In this document: one piece after another, positions 49,501-58,900 of the stretch
Layout: each line of letters begins with the position of its first letter
How positions within the stretch are numbered: the stretch's first letter is position 1
Source: Bacteroidota bacterium
GTDB lineage: Bacteria > Bacteroidota > Bacteroidia > AKYH767-A > OLB10
DNA length: 64,000 nt
NCBI GenBank assembly: GCA_016713445.1
Contig: JADJPB010000001.1
Span: 310,001 to 374,000, forward strand
Direction: 5' to 3'
Program-made: the position numbers and the translations under genes
Notes under the pieces: generated by a model
Told to the model about the DNA's origin: nothing
What the model saw: only the letters and a program-made list of their open reading frames with translations
The model's database searches: none

Positions 49501-50314
49501 GACAAATGGAAATACATCTTCTAATGTAACTGGAGTAAATGCTGGCAATTATGATGTTGTGGTAACCGATGCCAATGGATGTACTTTCCTTAGCACAGCC
49601 GTTTTAACCCAGCCAAGCGCAATTACTTTGTCGACATCTTTACAACAGCCTAACTGTAATGGAGATTTAGGTACTGCAACGGTTATCGCGAATGGTGGAA
49701 CGGGAACTTATTCTTACGCTTGGATCACAGGTGGAAACTCGGATACAGAAGGAAACCTAGCGGACGGTTCTTATGATGTTGTGGTTACAGATCAAAATGG
49801 TTGTACAGAAATGATTACTGCGGTAATCGTGGAGCCTACAGCTATTGCTACCAGCTCAACTACTACGAATGAAATGACAAGCAACGACGGTAGCATCGAC
49901 CTTTCTGTTTCGGGTGGTACTGCAGGATATACATTTGTATGGGATAACGGCGCTACGACAGAAGATATTTCTGGATTAGCTGCTGGTGATTACACCGTAG
50001 TGATTACAGATGCGAATGGCTGTACTTTTAGTACTACCATCACCGTTAGTTCTTCAGTTGGTTTATTTGATCCCATTGCTGGTGGACAAGTGATCACTGT
50101 TTATCCAAATCCATCGAATGGTAATATTACCTTAAAAGGAATTCAAGCGGGTCAATATCGTATAGTGGATGCATTAGGTCGTATGATCACTTCATTCACT
50201 GTTCAACAACAAGATTTAGTAAATTTAAAATTGTCGAATGTGAGCAATGGAATGTATTTTATTCAATCGATGAATTCATCGTATTCTTTAGCTAAATTTA
50301 ATATCATTAAATAA
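46592..50314 (+). CDS. T9SS adhesin with C-type lectin domain and ten SprB-type repeats
   Basis: 1240 residues from the ATG at 46592, which gives the signal peptide MKISITRYLLTLLVLTMFSP ending IAQ. The C-type lectin domain (about residues 145-300) has the carbohydrate-binding EPN motif (NWNSGEPNNSGSEHYGEI) and a WND motif. Ten repeats of about 73-76 residues follow, each with a starting CNG/CFG and a closing DANGC cysteine and the core SGGT...YTYSW; these match the SprB repeat of gliding adhesins. The T9SS sorting domain starts VITVYPNPSNGNITL. EPN lectins usually bind mannose-type sugars with calcium. It is uninterrupted over 3.7 kb, unlike many neighbours. Confidence 0.93.
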   Translation: MKISITRYLLTLLVLTMFSPALIAQTSVSSGVTNAGYSLNTGAQAVDPGLVITSSSNITGFKVTISSGLKSSDVLSYTGTLPSGITVTAYNSSTGVITFNGSASAADWQTFLRTVTYSNSNTAQYGDRTITFSAGNLSANSNGHFYELVSSNGTWTATKANAAARTYLGMTGYLATITSAAENAFIRQVLNADAWIGCSDEYTQINAATGVTTYANQAAAEGKWYWVTGPEKGTMFSVGNGSPVTQSGQYANWNSGEPNNSGSEHYGEIYSSGSTPGAWNDLPNSVNLPYVVEYGGMTGDPVVTLSTNTTIYTSISSNTTASGQIICGSTSPSTITGATPYGGYGTYTYKWISSTTSATAGFGNATGTNNTVSYSPGTLASTTWFRRVVTSGSLSDTTAAIAITVNPAVSSTASSINVSCNGASNGSASILASGGTPSFSYAWSPTGGSSATATNLGAGSYTCVVTDASGCTSSQSYTITQPSVLSASTSQTNIACNGDATGAASVSASGGTASYTYSWSPSGGTTASASNLSAGAYTCIITDANGCTSAKNFTLTQPSTLSVSQTITNVACNGNSTGEVSMTPSGGTPSYTYAWSNGGNASFKNNLSAGTYTCTITDANSCVTTEVVTITQPAILSASTASTNVSCNSGSNAAASVNVSGGTSGYTYSWIPSGGTGATASGLVAGLYTCNVTDANGCTTSQNVTITEPSVLAATTSSNDVNCNGAATGSASVSPSGGTAGYTYFWTPSGGTAATATGLTAGNYSCMITDANSCVVTELVTIAEPTAIAITQFSTNVACNTGTNGSASVSVSGGNGPYTFLWSNGGTTDTENNLTAGNYTCTITDANGCAVQSLFAISAPNTITATVSVTEPICFGGEGSATINATGGTGNLTYSWSSGSNTPSESNLLAGTYTVVITDDNGCTSQELVTITAPAQIQNTFSMISPSCFGGTGDITVNTTGGTGAYSYSWTNGNTSSNVTGVNAGNYDVVVTDANGCTFLSTAVLTQPSAITLSTSLQQPNCNGDLGTATVIANGGTGTYSYAWITGGNSDTEGNLADGSYDVVVTDQNGCTEMITAVIVEPTAIATSSTTTNEMTSNDGSIDLSVSGGTAGYTFVWDNGATTEDISGLAAGDYTVVITDANGCTFSTTITVSSSVGLFDPIAGGQVITVYPNPSNGNITLKGIQAGQYRIVDALGRMITSFTVQQQDLVNLKLSNVSNGMYFIQSMNSSYSLAKFNIIK
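47818..50050 (+). repeat. Ten tandem SprB-type repeats (within the adhesin gene)
   Basis: The unit is about 225 bases. DNA identity between units is limited, but protein conservation is clear (Cys, GGT, Y/F-T/S-W, L-AG-Y, DANGC). Repeats 1-9 have two cysteines each; the last (from NEMTSNDGSIDLSVSGG) lacks the first cysteine. Confidence 0.88.
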
Positions 50315-50330
50315 GTAATTTGATTTAGAG

Positions 50331-50362
50331 ATCGGGGCATGTTTTACATGTCCCGATTTTTT
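50331..50362 (+). terminator. Rho-independent terminator after the adhesin gene
   Basis: Stem ATCGGGGCATG/CATGTCCCGAT with one mismatch and loop TTTTA, followed by a run of six T. It lies 16 bases after the adhesin stop. Confidence 0.88.
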
Positions 50363-50551
50363 ATTTTAATTAATTTAGATAAAAGTTTTTAGTACAAAAT
50401 CTACTGATTTTTTCTCATTATTTTTTCCTGAAGTCACTTACTTCCCAAATTCAAAGAAATTTAAGTCTGTGTTTGGTTTTAGAAGGAATTATGTGACATA
50501 TTCAACAGTAAATTTTAGTTGAGATCCTAAATTGAAGACAGCATCTTCCCA

Positions 50552-51121
50552 CTAAAATCCAATCTTTTTCCGTTCTTCAAATTTCCGTTGTTCTGCTTTT
50601 TCATCCAATAAGTTTTCCATGGCATCATAGATTTGGTTGAGTTGCGCATCATGTTCCCCTAGCGTTTCTCTAATTTCATTGAGTTGTTCTTTTAAATCAT
50701 TTTGCATTAATACAATTTTTCTAATTTCAACAAAGGCCCTCATGATGGCAATATTCATACTTATGGCTTTTTCACTGTTTAAAATTCCACTTAACATTGC
50801 CACTCCTTGTTCCGTAAAGACATAGGGGGGAGTGGTGTTGTTTCTTTTTATTTGGAATGCGGTAACATATTGTGACCGCATATTTTGTGGATGTTCATCG
50901 TTATCATGTTGATTACTATAGAGATGTGTTTGAATTCTGTTCCACTCTAAAAGGGTGAGACGAAACATAAAATCCTTTGGGAACCTTTTTATGTTTCTTT
51001 TGACTGCTTGGTTCAGTGCTTTCGTGGGTACTTCGTATAGTGCAGCTAGATCAAAGTCGAGCATGACTCTTTCTCCTTTGATTTCGTAAATTCTGTTTTG
51101 AATAAGTTGAATGATTTGCAT
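50552..51121 (-). CDS. ORF6N domain protein, copy 1
   Basis: 189 residues. The N-terminal ORF6N domain has the family core RIYEIKGERVMLDFDLAALYEVPTKALNQAVKRN followed by FPKDFMFRLT, then FTEQGVAMLSGILNSEKAI. A C-terminal coiled coil (about 130-175) follows. ORF6N is a DNA-binding-type domain found in phages and bacterial accessory regions; its role in chromosomes is poorly known. It shares clear similarity with the next gene and lies after it on the same strand (105-base gap). Confidence 0.9.
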   Translation of the reverse strand: MQIIQLIQNRIYEIKGERVMLDFDLAALYEVPTKALNQAVKRNIKRFPKDFMFRLTLLEWNRIQTHLYSNQHDNDEHPQNMRSQYVTAFQIKRNNTTPPYVFTEQGVAMLSGILNSEKAISMNIAIMRAFVEIRKIVLMQNDLKEQLNEIRETLGEHDAQLNQIYDAMENLLDEKAEQRKFEERKKIGF

Positions 51122-51226
51122 AATATTATTTAAAGAATTGTTTTATAAAATCGAGTGATAAAAAATTAAATTAGGACCACGATACTTTTTAGTTTTGTAT
51201 TCTTCAATACAATTGTAAAAAGTATA

Positions 51227-51808
51227 TTATAAAATTGAAAGTTTATGTGTTTCTGACTTTGTAAATTTTGATTTGAGTTTTTGATCTAGATAGTTGGATA
51301 CTTGTTTATATCCGATCCTTTTCCGTTCTTTTTGTGATATTTCTTGTTTTTCCTTGTTTAGTAGATAGTTTATGGCTTCGTAAACATCTTTAAATTGTTG
51401 ATTGTATTTGTTCTCTAATTCCTTCAGTGTTTCTGAAATTTCATTGTAATTCGAAATAAATTTCTTGAGTGTAATAAATGCTCGGACGATGGCTATACTT
51501 GTCAATCTTGCTTTTTTACTTTTTAAAACGTTGGCAAGCATTGTAACTCCATGTTCAGTAAAAGCATATGGCAATGCTGTTTTTGGGCGCTTATTTAGTG
51601 ATGTCATCACAATTTGTGATGACATCCGTTCCCATTCATTTTCAGTAAGTTGAAACATAAAATCTGAGGGAAAAATGTCAATGTTACGTTTGACGGCTTG
51701 ATTTAATGCTCTAGTCTCTACCTCGTAAAGTTCAGCCAGATCATAGTCGAGCATCACTTTTTGCCCTCGAATTTCATGAATCTTAGATTCGATTTGTTGT
51801 ATATGCAT
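51227..51808 (-). CDS. ORF6N domain protein, copy 2
   Basis: 193 residues. It has the same architecture as its neighbour: KIHEIRGQKVMLDYDLAELYEVETRALNQAVKRN, FPSDFMFQLTENEW, FTEHGVTMLANVLKSKKA, then a coiled coil and a basic tail. The two genes have diverged clearly, so the duplication is not recent. No phage structural or integrase gene is nearby. Confidence 0.9.
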   Translation of the reverse strand: MHIQQIESKIHEIRGQKVMLDYDLAELYEVETRALNQAVKRNIDIFPSDFMFQLTENEWERMSSQIVMTSLNKRPKTALPYAFTEHGVTMLANVLKSKKARLTSIAIVRAFITLKKFISNYNEISETLKELENKYNQQFKDVYEAINYLLNKEKQEISQKERKRIGYKQVSNYLDQKLKSKFTKSETHKLSIL

Positions 51809-51880
51809 AATAGAAGATTTTAAAAATATTTTTATTTTAATACAGGTACGAAAATAGGGAATATTTTGAATTTTGGAATA

Positions 51881-53283
51881 TTACTTTCCAATACAAAACT
51901 TGCTAAAAATATTCTCCAAAAGGTCATCTGTATAAATGGCACCTGTGATCATTCCTAAATGATAAATGGAATCTTTTAATTCAAAGGCGAGTAAATCGGT
52001 GCTTAGGTTTTGTTGAATGCCTGCAATTACTTTTTCTAGTGCTACAGCTGCTAAATGGAGCGACTCAGCGTGTCGAGCGCTGGTGACTATGGTCTGACCT
52101 GCTTGGTCGGTTGAAATCATGGCAGCGCCCGCTAATTTGGCTTTGAGCGTTTCGATATGCAGCTTCTCTTTCGCAGAAAGGATGACGAGGCCGGGAAGCG
52201 TTTCGTATTGCTTGAGCAGTTTTTCAAAAGCATATTGATCACTCTTGTTGATGACTGTCACTACCGGCGCATCATTATTTCCACTGCGCAGTTGAAGTTC
52301 TTTAATTTCACTTTCAATTTTCAACATCACTTTGTTCGGGATCGGCTACATATACAATGACGGCCGCTTTACTTGCATGTTGATGGGTTCGTTCAACACC
52401 CATTTGTTCAATCACATCTTCCGAATGTCGAATTCCGGCTGTATCCATAAAACGAAATTGGATTCCATCAATGACTAAATAATCTTCAATGACATCTCGC
52501 GTGGTACCTGCAATATCACTCACAATAGCACGCTCTTCATTGAGCAATGCATTTAATAAAGTACTTTTTCCTACGTTGGGTTTACCAGCTATTAATACAC
52601 TCACTCCCGACTTTAATACATTTCCTTCGATGAAACTTTTTTGTAAACGTCGAATTTCAATGAGTAATCCTTGCACTAAACTTGTTAATTTTTCACGGTT
52701 TGCAAATTCAACATCTTCTTCCGCAAAATCTAATTCAAGTTCTATTAAGGAAGCAAAGTCGACCAACTGTTGTCGGAGATGTTGCATGGTATCACTATAG
52801 CCACCGCGTAATTGTTGCAATGCGACTTTATGTGCGGATGCATGTTGGGAGGAGATTAAGTCGGAAACTGCTTCAGCCTGACTCAAGTCTAATTTTCCAT
52901 TGAGGAAGGCACGAAGTGTGAATTCACCCGGATCGGCCATCCGAGCGCCGCTACGAATCAACAATTGAAGAATGGATTGCTGAATGTAAGTAGAGCCATG
53001 ACAAGAAATTTCAATGGTATCTTCGCCCGTATAAGAATGCGGTCCTTTAAAAACACTGACTAGCACTTCGTCGATGACCTGTTCTCCATCTATAATTTTT
53101 CCAAAGTGAATAGAGTAGGGACTTACTTTTTTAAAATCTTTCTTCTTTCCTTTTATGGATGTAAAGATTTCTTCAATAATGGAAAATGATTTTGGACCAG
53201 ATATTCGGATTACAGCCAAAGCAGCCATGCCTGGAGCCGTTGCCAAGGCGCAGATGGTGTCTTCTCTTACTTCCGATGTTCAT
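51881..53283 (-). CDS. mnmE: tRNA modification GTPase MnmE (frameshifts)
   Basis: About 466 residues after repair. MnmE, with MnmG, forms the 5-carboxymethylaminomethyl group on wobble uridine. The N-terminal domain has IRISGPK and FTLRAFLNGKLDLSQAEAV. The G domain has GKPNVGKSTLLNALL, DIAGTTRD and DTAGIRHSED, and the protein ends in the invariant CIGK. The C-terminal frame joins after removing one base at 52331-52333. The start is also disturbed: ATG at 53283 is in frame with EDTICALATAPG only if one A of the GGAAGT is removed. Confidence 0.94.
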
Positions 53284-53315
53284 CGGGCAAAGATACGCTT
53301 TCAAAGGAATTGGTG

Positions 53316-53333
53316 TCCCGATAGCTATCGGGA
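53316..53333. repeat. Perfect 18-base palindrome
   Basis: TCCCGATAGCTATCGGGA is a perfect inverted repeat 33 bases upstream of mnmE. The following stretch to about 53620 carries short degenerate GGTGGATT and TCACGA/TCGTGA repeats but no gene. Confidence 0.75.
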
Positions 53334-53625
53334 TGGTGGATTAGTGGATTGGTGGATTGGCGAGGTTGCTAATTGGTAAATTGATACGCCATGAATTCTA
53401 TACGAAGTTCGGTACATCTTGGGTGTCACGAGGTTTCGTGATGGCAGTTGGTTTCCTGACAGTTATCGGTAGGAACAGTGAACGTTTCGATTGCTTTTTA
53501 GAAGCGAATTAGAAGTTTAAATTGAGTGTGATTCCAGCTAGTAGTCATCGTCTTAGTCTAAAAGGTTAGTTAGTTCCGAATATTGTATGAAACTTGCATT
53601 CATAAATTCGGATATTGTATGATTC

Positions 53626-53830
53626 TTATCGAGAAGCCTCGCGAAGTACTTTCTTATAGATTCGTACTTTAGTATTTATTCGTATCGCGAAGCCTCGCGA
53701 CGTACTTTCGTATAGATTCGTGCTTTCGTATTGATTCGTATCGCGAAGCCTCTCGACGTACTTTCGTATAGATTCGTGCTTTCGTATTGATTCGTAATTC
53801 GTACTTTCGTATCGATTCGTAATTCGTAAC
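53626..53830. repeat. 56-base tandem repeat (about three copies)
   Basis: Units at 53628-53683, 53684-53739 and 53740-53795, then a partial copy. Each has ATCGCGAAGCCTCGCGA, itself a small hairpin (TCGCGA around AGCC), then ACTTTCGTATAGATTCGTG. The same TATCGCGAAGCCTCG word occurs at 9354-9368. The region lies just before the YdcF-like gene and reads as open frame on the minus strand, but has no sign of coding. Confidence 0.8.
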
Positions 53831-53840
53831 CATTCTCTAA

Positions 53841-54602
53841 ATGTTCTTCTTGCTCTCAAAAATTCTAGATTTTTTCATTACGCCATTGGCTTGGATACTC
53901 CTGTGTATTTTATTTTCAGTCGTATTGAAGAATAAGAAATGGAAGTCGCGGTTACGAATTGCTTCTTTAGCAATTCTTCTCGTTTTCACTAATCCTTGGC
54001 TCATCAGTAGAGTGATGTCAGCCTGGGAAGTTCCGGCAGTGAACGCTCAAAAAATTTCGGAGCCTTATGATGTGGGTATCGTGTTGGGAGGAAGCATGCG
54101 TTATTATGATCAGGTGTTGATCGAGTAGTATATTCTTCCAGCGTGGATCGACTCCTTCAAGCACTGCAATTGTATCACGATAAAAAATTAGTAAGATTTT
54201 GCTCTCGGGTGGATCTGGTTTTGTGAATTTTCAGGATTGGAAAGAGTCGGGATTAATTGCTTCTGTTTTATTAAAAGTGGTGTCCCAGAAAAGGATATCC
54301 TACTCGAAAATGGGAGTCGAAATACTTATGAAAATGCAACACTCTCGAATAATATCTTAAAAGGTAAAGTATGGAAGCCGCTTTTGTTAATTACCTCTGC
54401 ATTTCACATGCGTCGTTCACTCCTTTGTTTTGAAAAAGTAAATTTAAAAGTGGATCCCTATTCTGTAGATACTCGCTCCGCCACGTACATCAATACACTC
54501 GATAAAATCATTCAGCCCGATGCCGAATGCCTAACACAATGGGATTTGCTGTTGCATGAGTGGATTGGAATTTTGATGTATAAGGTGATGGACTTTATTT
54601 AA
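53841..54602 (+). CDS. YdcF/SanA-like DUF218 membrane protein (about three frameshifts)
   Basis: About 250 residues after repair. Two N-terminal hydrophobic segments (LDFFITPLAWILLCILFSV and ASLAILLVFTNPWLIS) precede the DUF218 domain with DVGIVLGGSM, ILLSGGSG, RNTYENA and LITSAFHMRRSLLCF. Members include ElyC and SanA, linked to cell-envelope barrier or undecaprenyl-phosphate handling. Breaks lie near 54113, 54190 and 54270; the translated pieces follow in family order. It is convergent with trxB across a repeat region. Confidence 0.85.
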
Positions 54603-54835
54603 TTCAGAATTCAGAATTCAGAATTAAGAATTCAGAATTGCTAGCGCTAAGAGTAATTCAGAATTCAGAATTAAGAATTCAGAATTGCTTGCGCTTTGAT
54701 TAATTCAGAATTCAGATTTCTTGCGCTATGATTAATTCAGACTCGATAGCTATTAGTTTAAATTTTGTTAACTCTATTAATGAATTCTGAATTCTGAATT
54801 CTGAATTCTGAATTAATGGCGAGCCAACGCTCCGC
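54603..54835. repeat. GAATTCAGAATTC repeat region between convergent genes
   Basis: Left part: three copies of an approximately 55-60 base unit made of TTCAGAATTCAGAATT plus a GCTTGCGCT-type spacer. Right part: the inverse, several TGAATTC units (54781-54816). Left and right can pair as a long hairpin. The right arm is translated as the end of trxB. Confidence 0.8.
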
Positions 54836-55732
54836 ATCCAACGCTGCCATACATCCAGTTCCAGCCGCTGTTACTGCTTGACGATACACATGATCCTGTA
54901 CATCCCCAGCTGCAAAACGCCTTCAGCACTGGTGTAAGTAGATCCGGGTTTAGTGATGATGTATCCGTTCGCATCTAAATCTAACTGACCTTTAAAAATT
55001 TGTGTATTGGGTTCATGTCCGATGGCTACAAAGAATCCTGTTACATCCAAACTTTTTCTTCCTTGCTGATATTGTTCACCACTTTTACTCCGTTTACTCC
55101 TTTGTCACCTAAAATTTCGACGGTTTCGTGATTGAACATTACTTCGATGTTAGGTGTATTCAATACACGATGTTGCATGGCCTTAGAAGCACGCATCTCC
55201 GATTTGCGAACTAATAAATAAACTTTTTGCAGAGCTTAGCTAAGTAGGATGCTTCTTCTGCTGCGGTATCTCCTGCACCTACGATGGCAACATCTTGCCC
55301 TTTGAAAAAGAATCCATCACAAACCGCACAAGCACTTACTCCAAATCCATTGAATTTTTTTCAGACTCTAATCCCAACCATTTTGCGCTAGCACCTGTTG
55401 CAATGATTACGGCATCCGCTTCGATAGTGTGGTTTTCATCAATACCAACTTTTTCGTTTTCCACTAAAATCAACGGAGCTCGCATATCCAAAACGGATGT
55501 CGGTGCCAAAACGTTTGGCTTGCTTTTCAAAATCCATCATCATTTCCGGACCTTGAATTCCTTCTGGATAGCCTGGATAATTTTCAACTTCTGTTGTAAT
55601 GGTTAATTGTCCACCTGGCTGTAAACCTTGATAAAGCAAAGGTTTTAAATCTGCCCTGGCTGCGTAAATTGCTGCTGTGTAACCTGCTGGACCTGAACCT
55701 ATAATGAGTAGTTGAACCTTTTCTGTAGTCAT
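54758..55732 (-). CDS. trxB: Thioredoxin reductase (multiple frameshifts)
   Basis: The start MTTEKVQLLIIGSGPAGYTA is at 55732 with the FAD-binding GxGxxG. Further pieces: QPGGQLTITTEVENYPGYPE, VIIATGASAKWLGLESE, then in another frame GVSACAVCDGFFF with the redox pair CAVC, GAGDTAAEEASYLAKL, and the FAD-contact AAGDVQDHVYRQAVTAAGTG near the C-terminus. At least four single-base shifts occur over 950 bases, the worst density in the window. The protein ends after ERWLAI with residues encoded by the GAATTC repeat. Reduces thioredoxin with NADPH if the frame is intact in the organism. Confidence 0.88.
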
Positions 55733-55935
55733 GATGTTGTTGAAATTGGAATGCAAAAAGTACATGCATTCATCCGTTTTTTTGGGGAATATATGATGAA
55801 AGTCTTGAGTTCTTTCAGCCTCTTTTCATTAAATGAAAATGTATAATTTGTAAATAATACTTTATCAGTGTATTATGTCGAAACCTTCGTTTCTGATTTA
55901 CGTAAACTGCAGTAAAAAATTTCGAATTTTAAGGT

Positions 55936-58900
55936 ATGAAAAGAAAAGAAAGTTAGGTTAGTTGTAGCCAATAAGCAGAAAACGCGTCAAGTTCAGCGTT
56001 ACATCATTGCAGGATCTGTGTTATCTGTTTTTGGATTTTTTGCGCTCTGATGTATTGGAATTTAGGAATGAACTCCAGATGCAAAAGCAGGAATTTCTTA
56101 CTCATGGAATGGTTCATCGGATAGTTTGTGGACGAATGCTTCTAACTGGACGCCATCTGGTGTACCTTCTAGTGCAGATGATATTACCATTCCATCAACA
56201 CCAAGAATTCCAATTGTGAATGATCATGTGACTTTGAATGGATTAAATTTATCTACAAATGCTCAAATCGATTTTAATGGATTTGATGTTACCGTTACGA
56301 ATTCATTTACTTCAAATGCCGGCAGTGTAATTCAATTACGCGGAAGAAAATTAACAATAAACGGCATAGCTAATTTTTTTGCGGAACATTTAATGAGAAT
56401 GTTTCAGGATCTGAAATTATTGTTTCTGGTGACAATACGGTTTTTGGAAATGGATCCGGCGGGCCAACGTTGAATTCGAAATTAACTGTAAATACAGGAA
56501 GATTATCTATTCGTAATTCTACTTTTAATGGAGTTATCGATTTTACAAAGAATAATATTGGGAATGATGCTTGCCCTGGTAATAATACGTTTAATGCAGC
56601 CACTTCAATTACGAACACAAGTTCATCTTATATTATTTTTTCAAATAGCACCCGCGATGTTTATCAGCTCCGCTGAAATAAATGCTCAAGGCAATGGAGC
56701 TATTTACATGTCGTATAATGGTGTGAATACTTCATTTAATGATGATGTGTTGGTGAATTGTTCAGGAACAGGTGGAGTTCGTTTTGGAGCAAGCCAAGGT
56801 ACAGCAACAATTGCAAGCGGAAAAACAATTAAGCCAGGAAGCCTAGGCTTTCAAATGGTTTATTGCAAATAAAGTAAGATCACATTTGATGGGTCAAACG
56901 ATCAAGATTTTCAACTTACAGGGACAGGTATACTACAATTAGGACCATCAACTACATTTAATGGAAATGTGACGATAGTTTCACCAGGGTTATGCTTGAA
57001 TGGAGCCATATTTAATGGTCAATTTACGGCAGAAAAAAATGGTGCTGTGAGTAATTCAGGGACAGGAGGAAATATTTTTAATGGAACTACTGATATAACA
57101 AATTCAGGAACTGGATATATCTTTTAATGTCGAATTCTATACCTGATATTTTCAATGCCGATGTGACTTTCTCTTCTGTAAATTCTGGTCATATACATAT
57201 TGCCTACCGCGGTACAGGAAATGCATTTAATCAAAATATTTATGTGAATAGCGTTTCTTCAGGTGCTATTCGATTTGGAGGATCGAATGGAACCTCAATT
57301 CTTGCAGCAAATAAAATTTTGCTAGTAGGAGCACAAGGTTATGAAAGTGGAACTTTGCAACTTTCTGGATTTACTTTTGCAGATGCTACACCAAAATCAT
57401 TTGTTTTAGGTTCTTCGGCTACACTAACGCTTGGGCCTAATACAGAATTTGATGGAGATGTGAATTCAATCAGCGGTGGACTATATCTTTCAGGAGTAGT
57501 ATTTAATGGTAAATTGAATTCCGTAAAAACAGGATCTACAAATGATGCAGGTTCAGGCGGAAATGTTTATAACGATTCGGTAAGTTTAAGAAATGACGGA
57601 ACCGGGTATTTATTGCTTTCTAATTCAACGAATGATGTCTTTAATTCATTCTCTTCGTTTAATAGTGCAAGCACTGGAATTATTTACGTTGCTCATCGAG
57701 GAACAAATACTCAATTTAATGGAAATATTGAAGTGAACAGTAGTAGTGGTGGTGGTGTTCGTTTTAGCACAAGTACGGGCTCAGCAACGTTGGCTGCAGG
57801 AAAAACAATTACCGCAGGAGCTGAAGGATTTACAGGTGGGAATTTAATGATCGGCAGAGTAAGTCAACTTGGAAATACAACGCAGAATTTGAATTTGGGT
57901 GGAGCCTCGATTGCTACTTTTGGACCAGATGTAAGTATAGAAGGAAAACTGAATGTAGAAGCTGGTGGAATCACGTTGAATGGGGGATCTTTTGCCGATG
58001 ATGTCTCTTTTGTAAAAGTGGGAACATCAAATGATGCCGGTACAGGAGGATGCACGTTTCACCGAAGCCTATCGGTTACGAACAATGGTACTGGGTATTT
58101 CTTGAGTTCTAATGTTACCAATGATGTTTATCATGGTAAAGTTACTGCCTTGAATAACAAATACGGAATCATTTATTTAGCTCATCGTGGTATAAATACA
58201 CAATTTAATGAAGACCTTGAATTAAAATCTTCAGGAAATGGTAGCATTCGTATAGGAACTGCGACAGGAACTTCTGTTTTGGCTGAGGGCAAAAGAATTA
58301 TTACAGATAGTTCTGAATTTACAAATGGGTATTTAGCGATTGCTAGAATGACCTTTGGTACAAATCCACAAAATTTTACGATGGGTACGTCAACAACAAT
58401 AAATTTGGGTCCCTCTCTCACGATGAACGGAACCTTGGATTTTGCGGGTGGCGGAATTCGATTGAACAATTGTTATTTTGATAAGTCTGTTGCTTTGCTT
58501 AAAACTGGATCCATGAATGATGATTGTACTGGCGCAAATACTTTCATGCAAGCGATAGGTATAACCAATATTGGCCCAGGATATTTATCGTTCGCTCGCA
58601 CTAATGCAGATGTCTTTAATGATGATGTAATTGCCTATAGCAATGGAAATGGTTTTATTTATTTCGCTTATAACGATTCAGCTACTTTATTTAATGGAAA
58701 TGTAATTGTAAATTCTTCCGGCGCCGGTGGTATTCGCTTTGGAAGTGGCAATGGTGTTGCACAATTGGCCGCGGGAAAAGAGGTAATCATTGGATCAAAT
58801 GGATTTACAGGTGGTGAGTTGAATTTTAAACGGTTTAAACAGGCAGGAAATACTCCTTTAAATTTAATAACTTCTACCGGGAATGCGGCATTGATTTTTA

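Noticed and set aside
50552..51808. Toxin-antitoxin operon
   Set aside because: The two ORF6N genes are paralogues of about the same size, not a small toxin with a cognate antitoxin; no known toxin fold is seen.
53626..53859. A minus-strand frame reading repeated NQYESTN-like peptides, which could look like a repeat protein
   Set aside because: It is a direct translation of the 56-base tandem repeat, with no start context or downstream gene, and overlaps the start of the YdcF-like gene.
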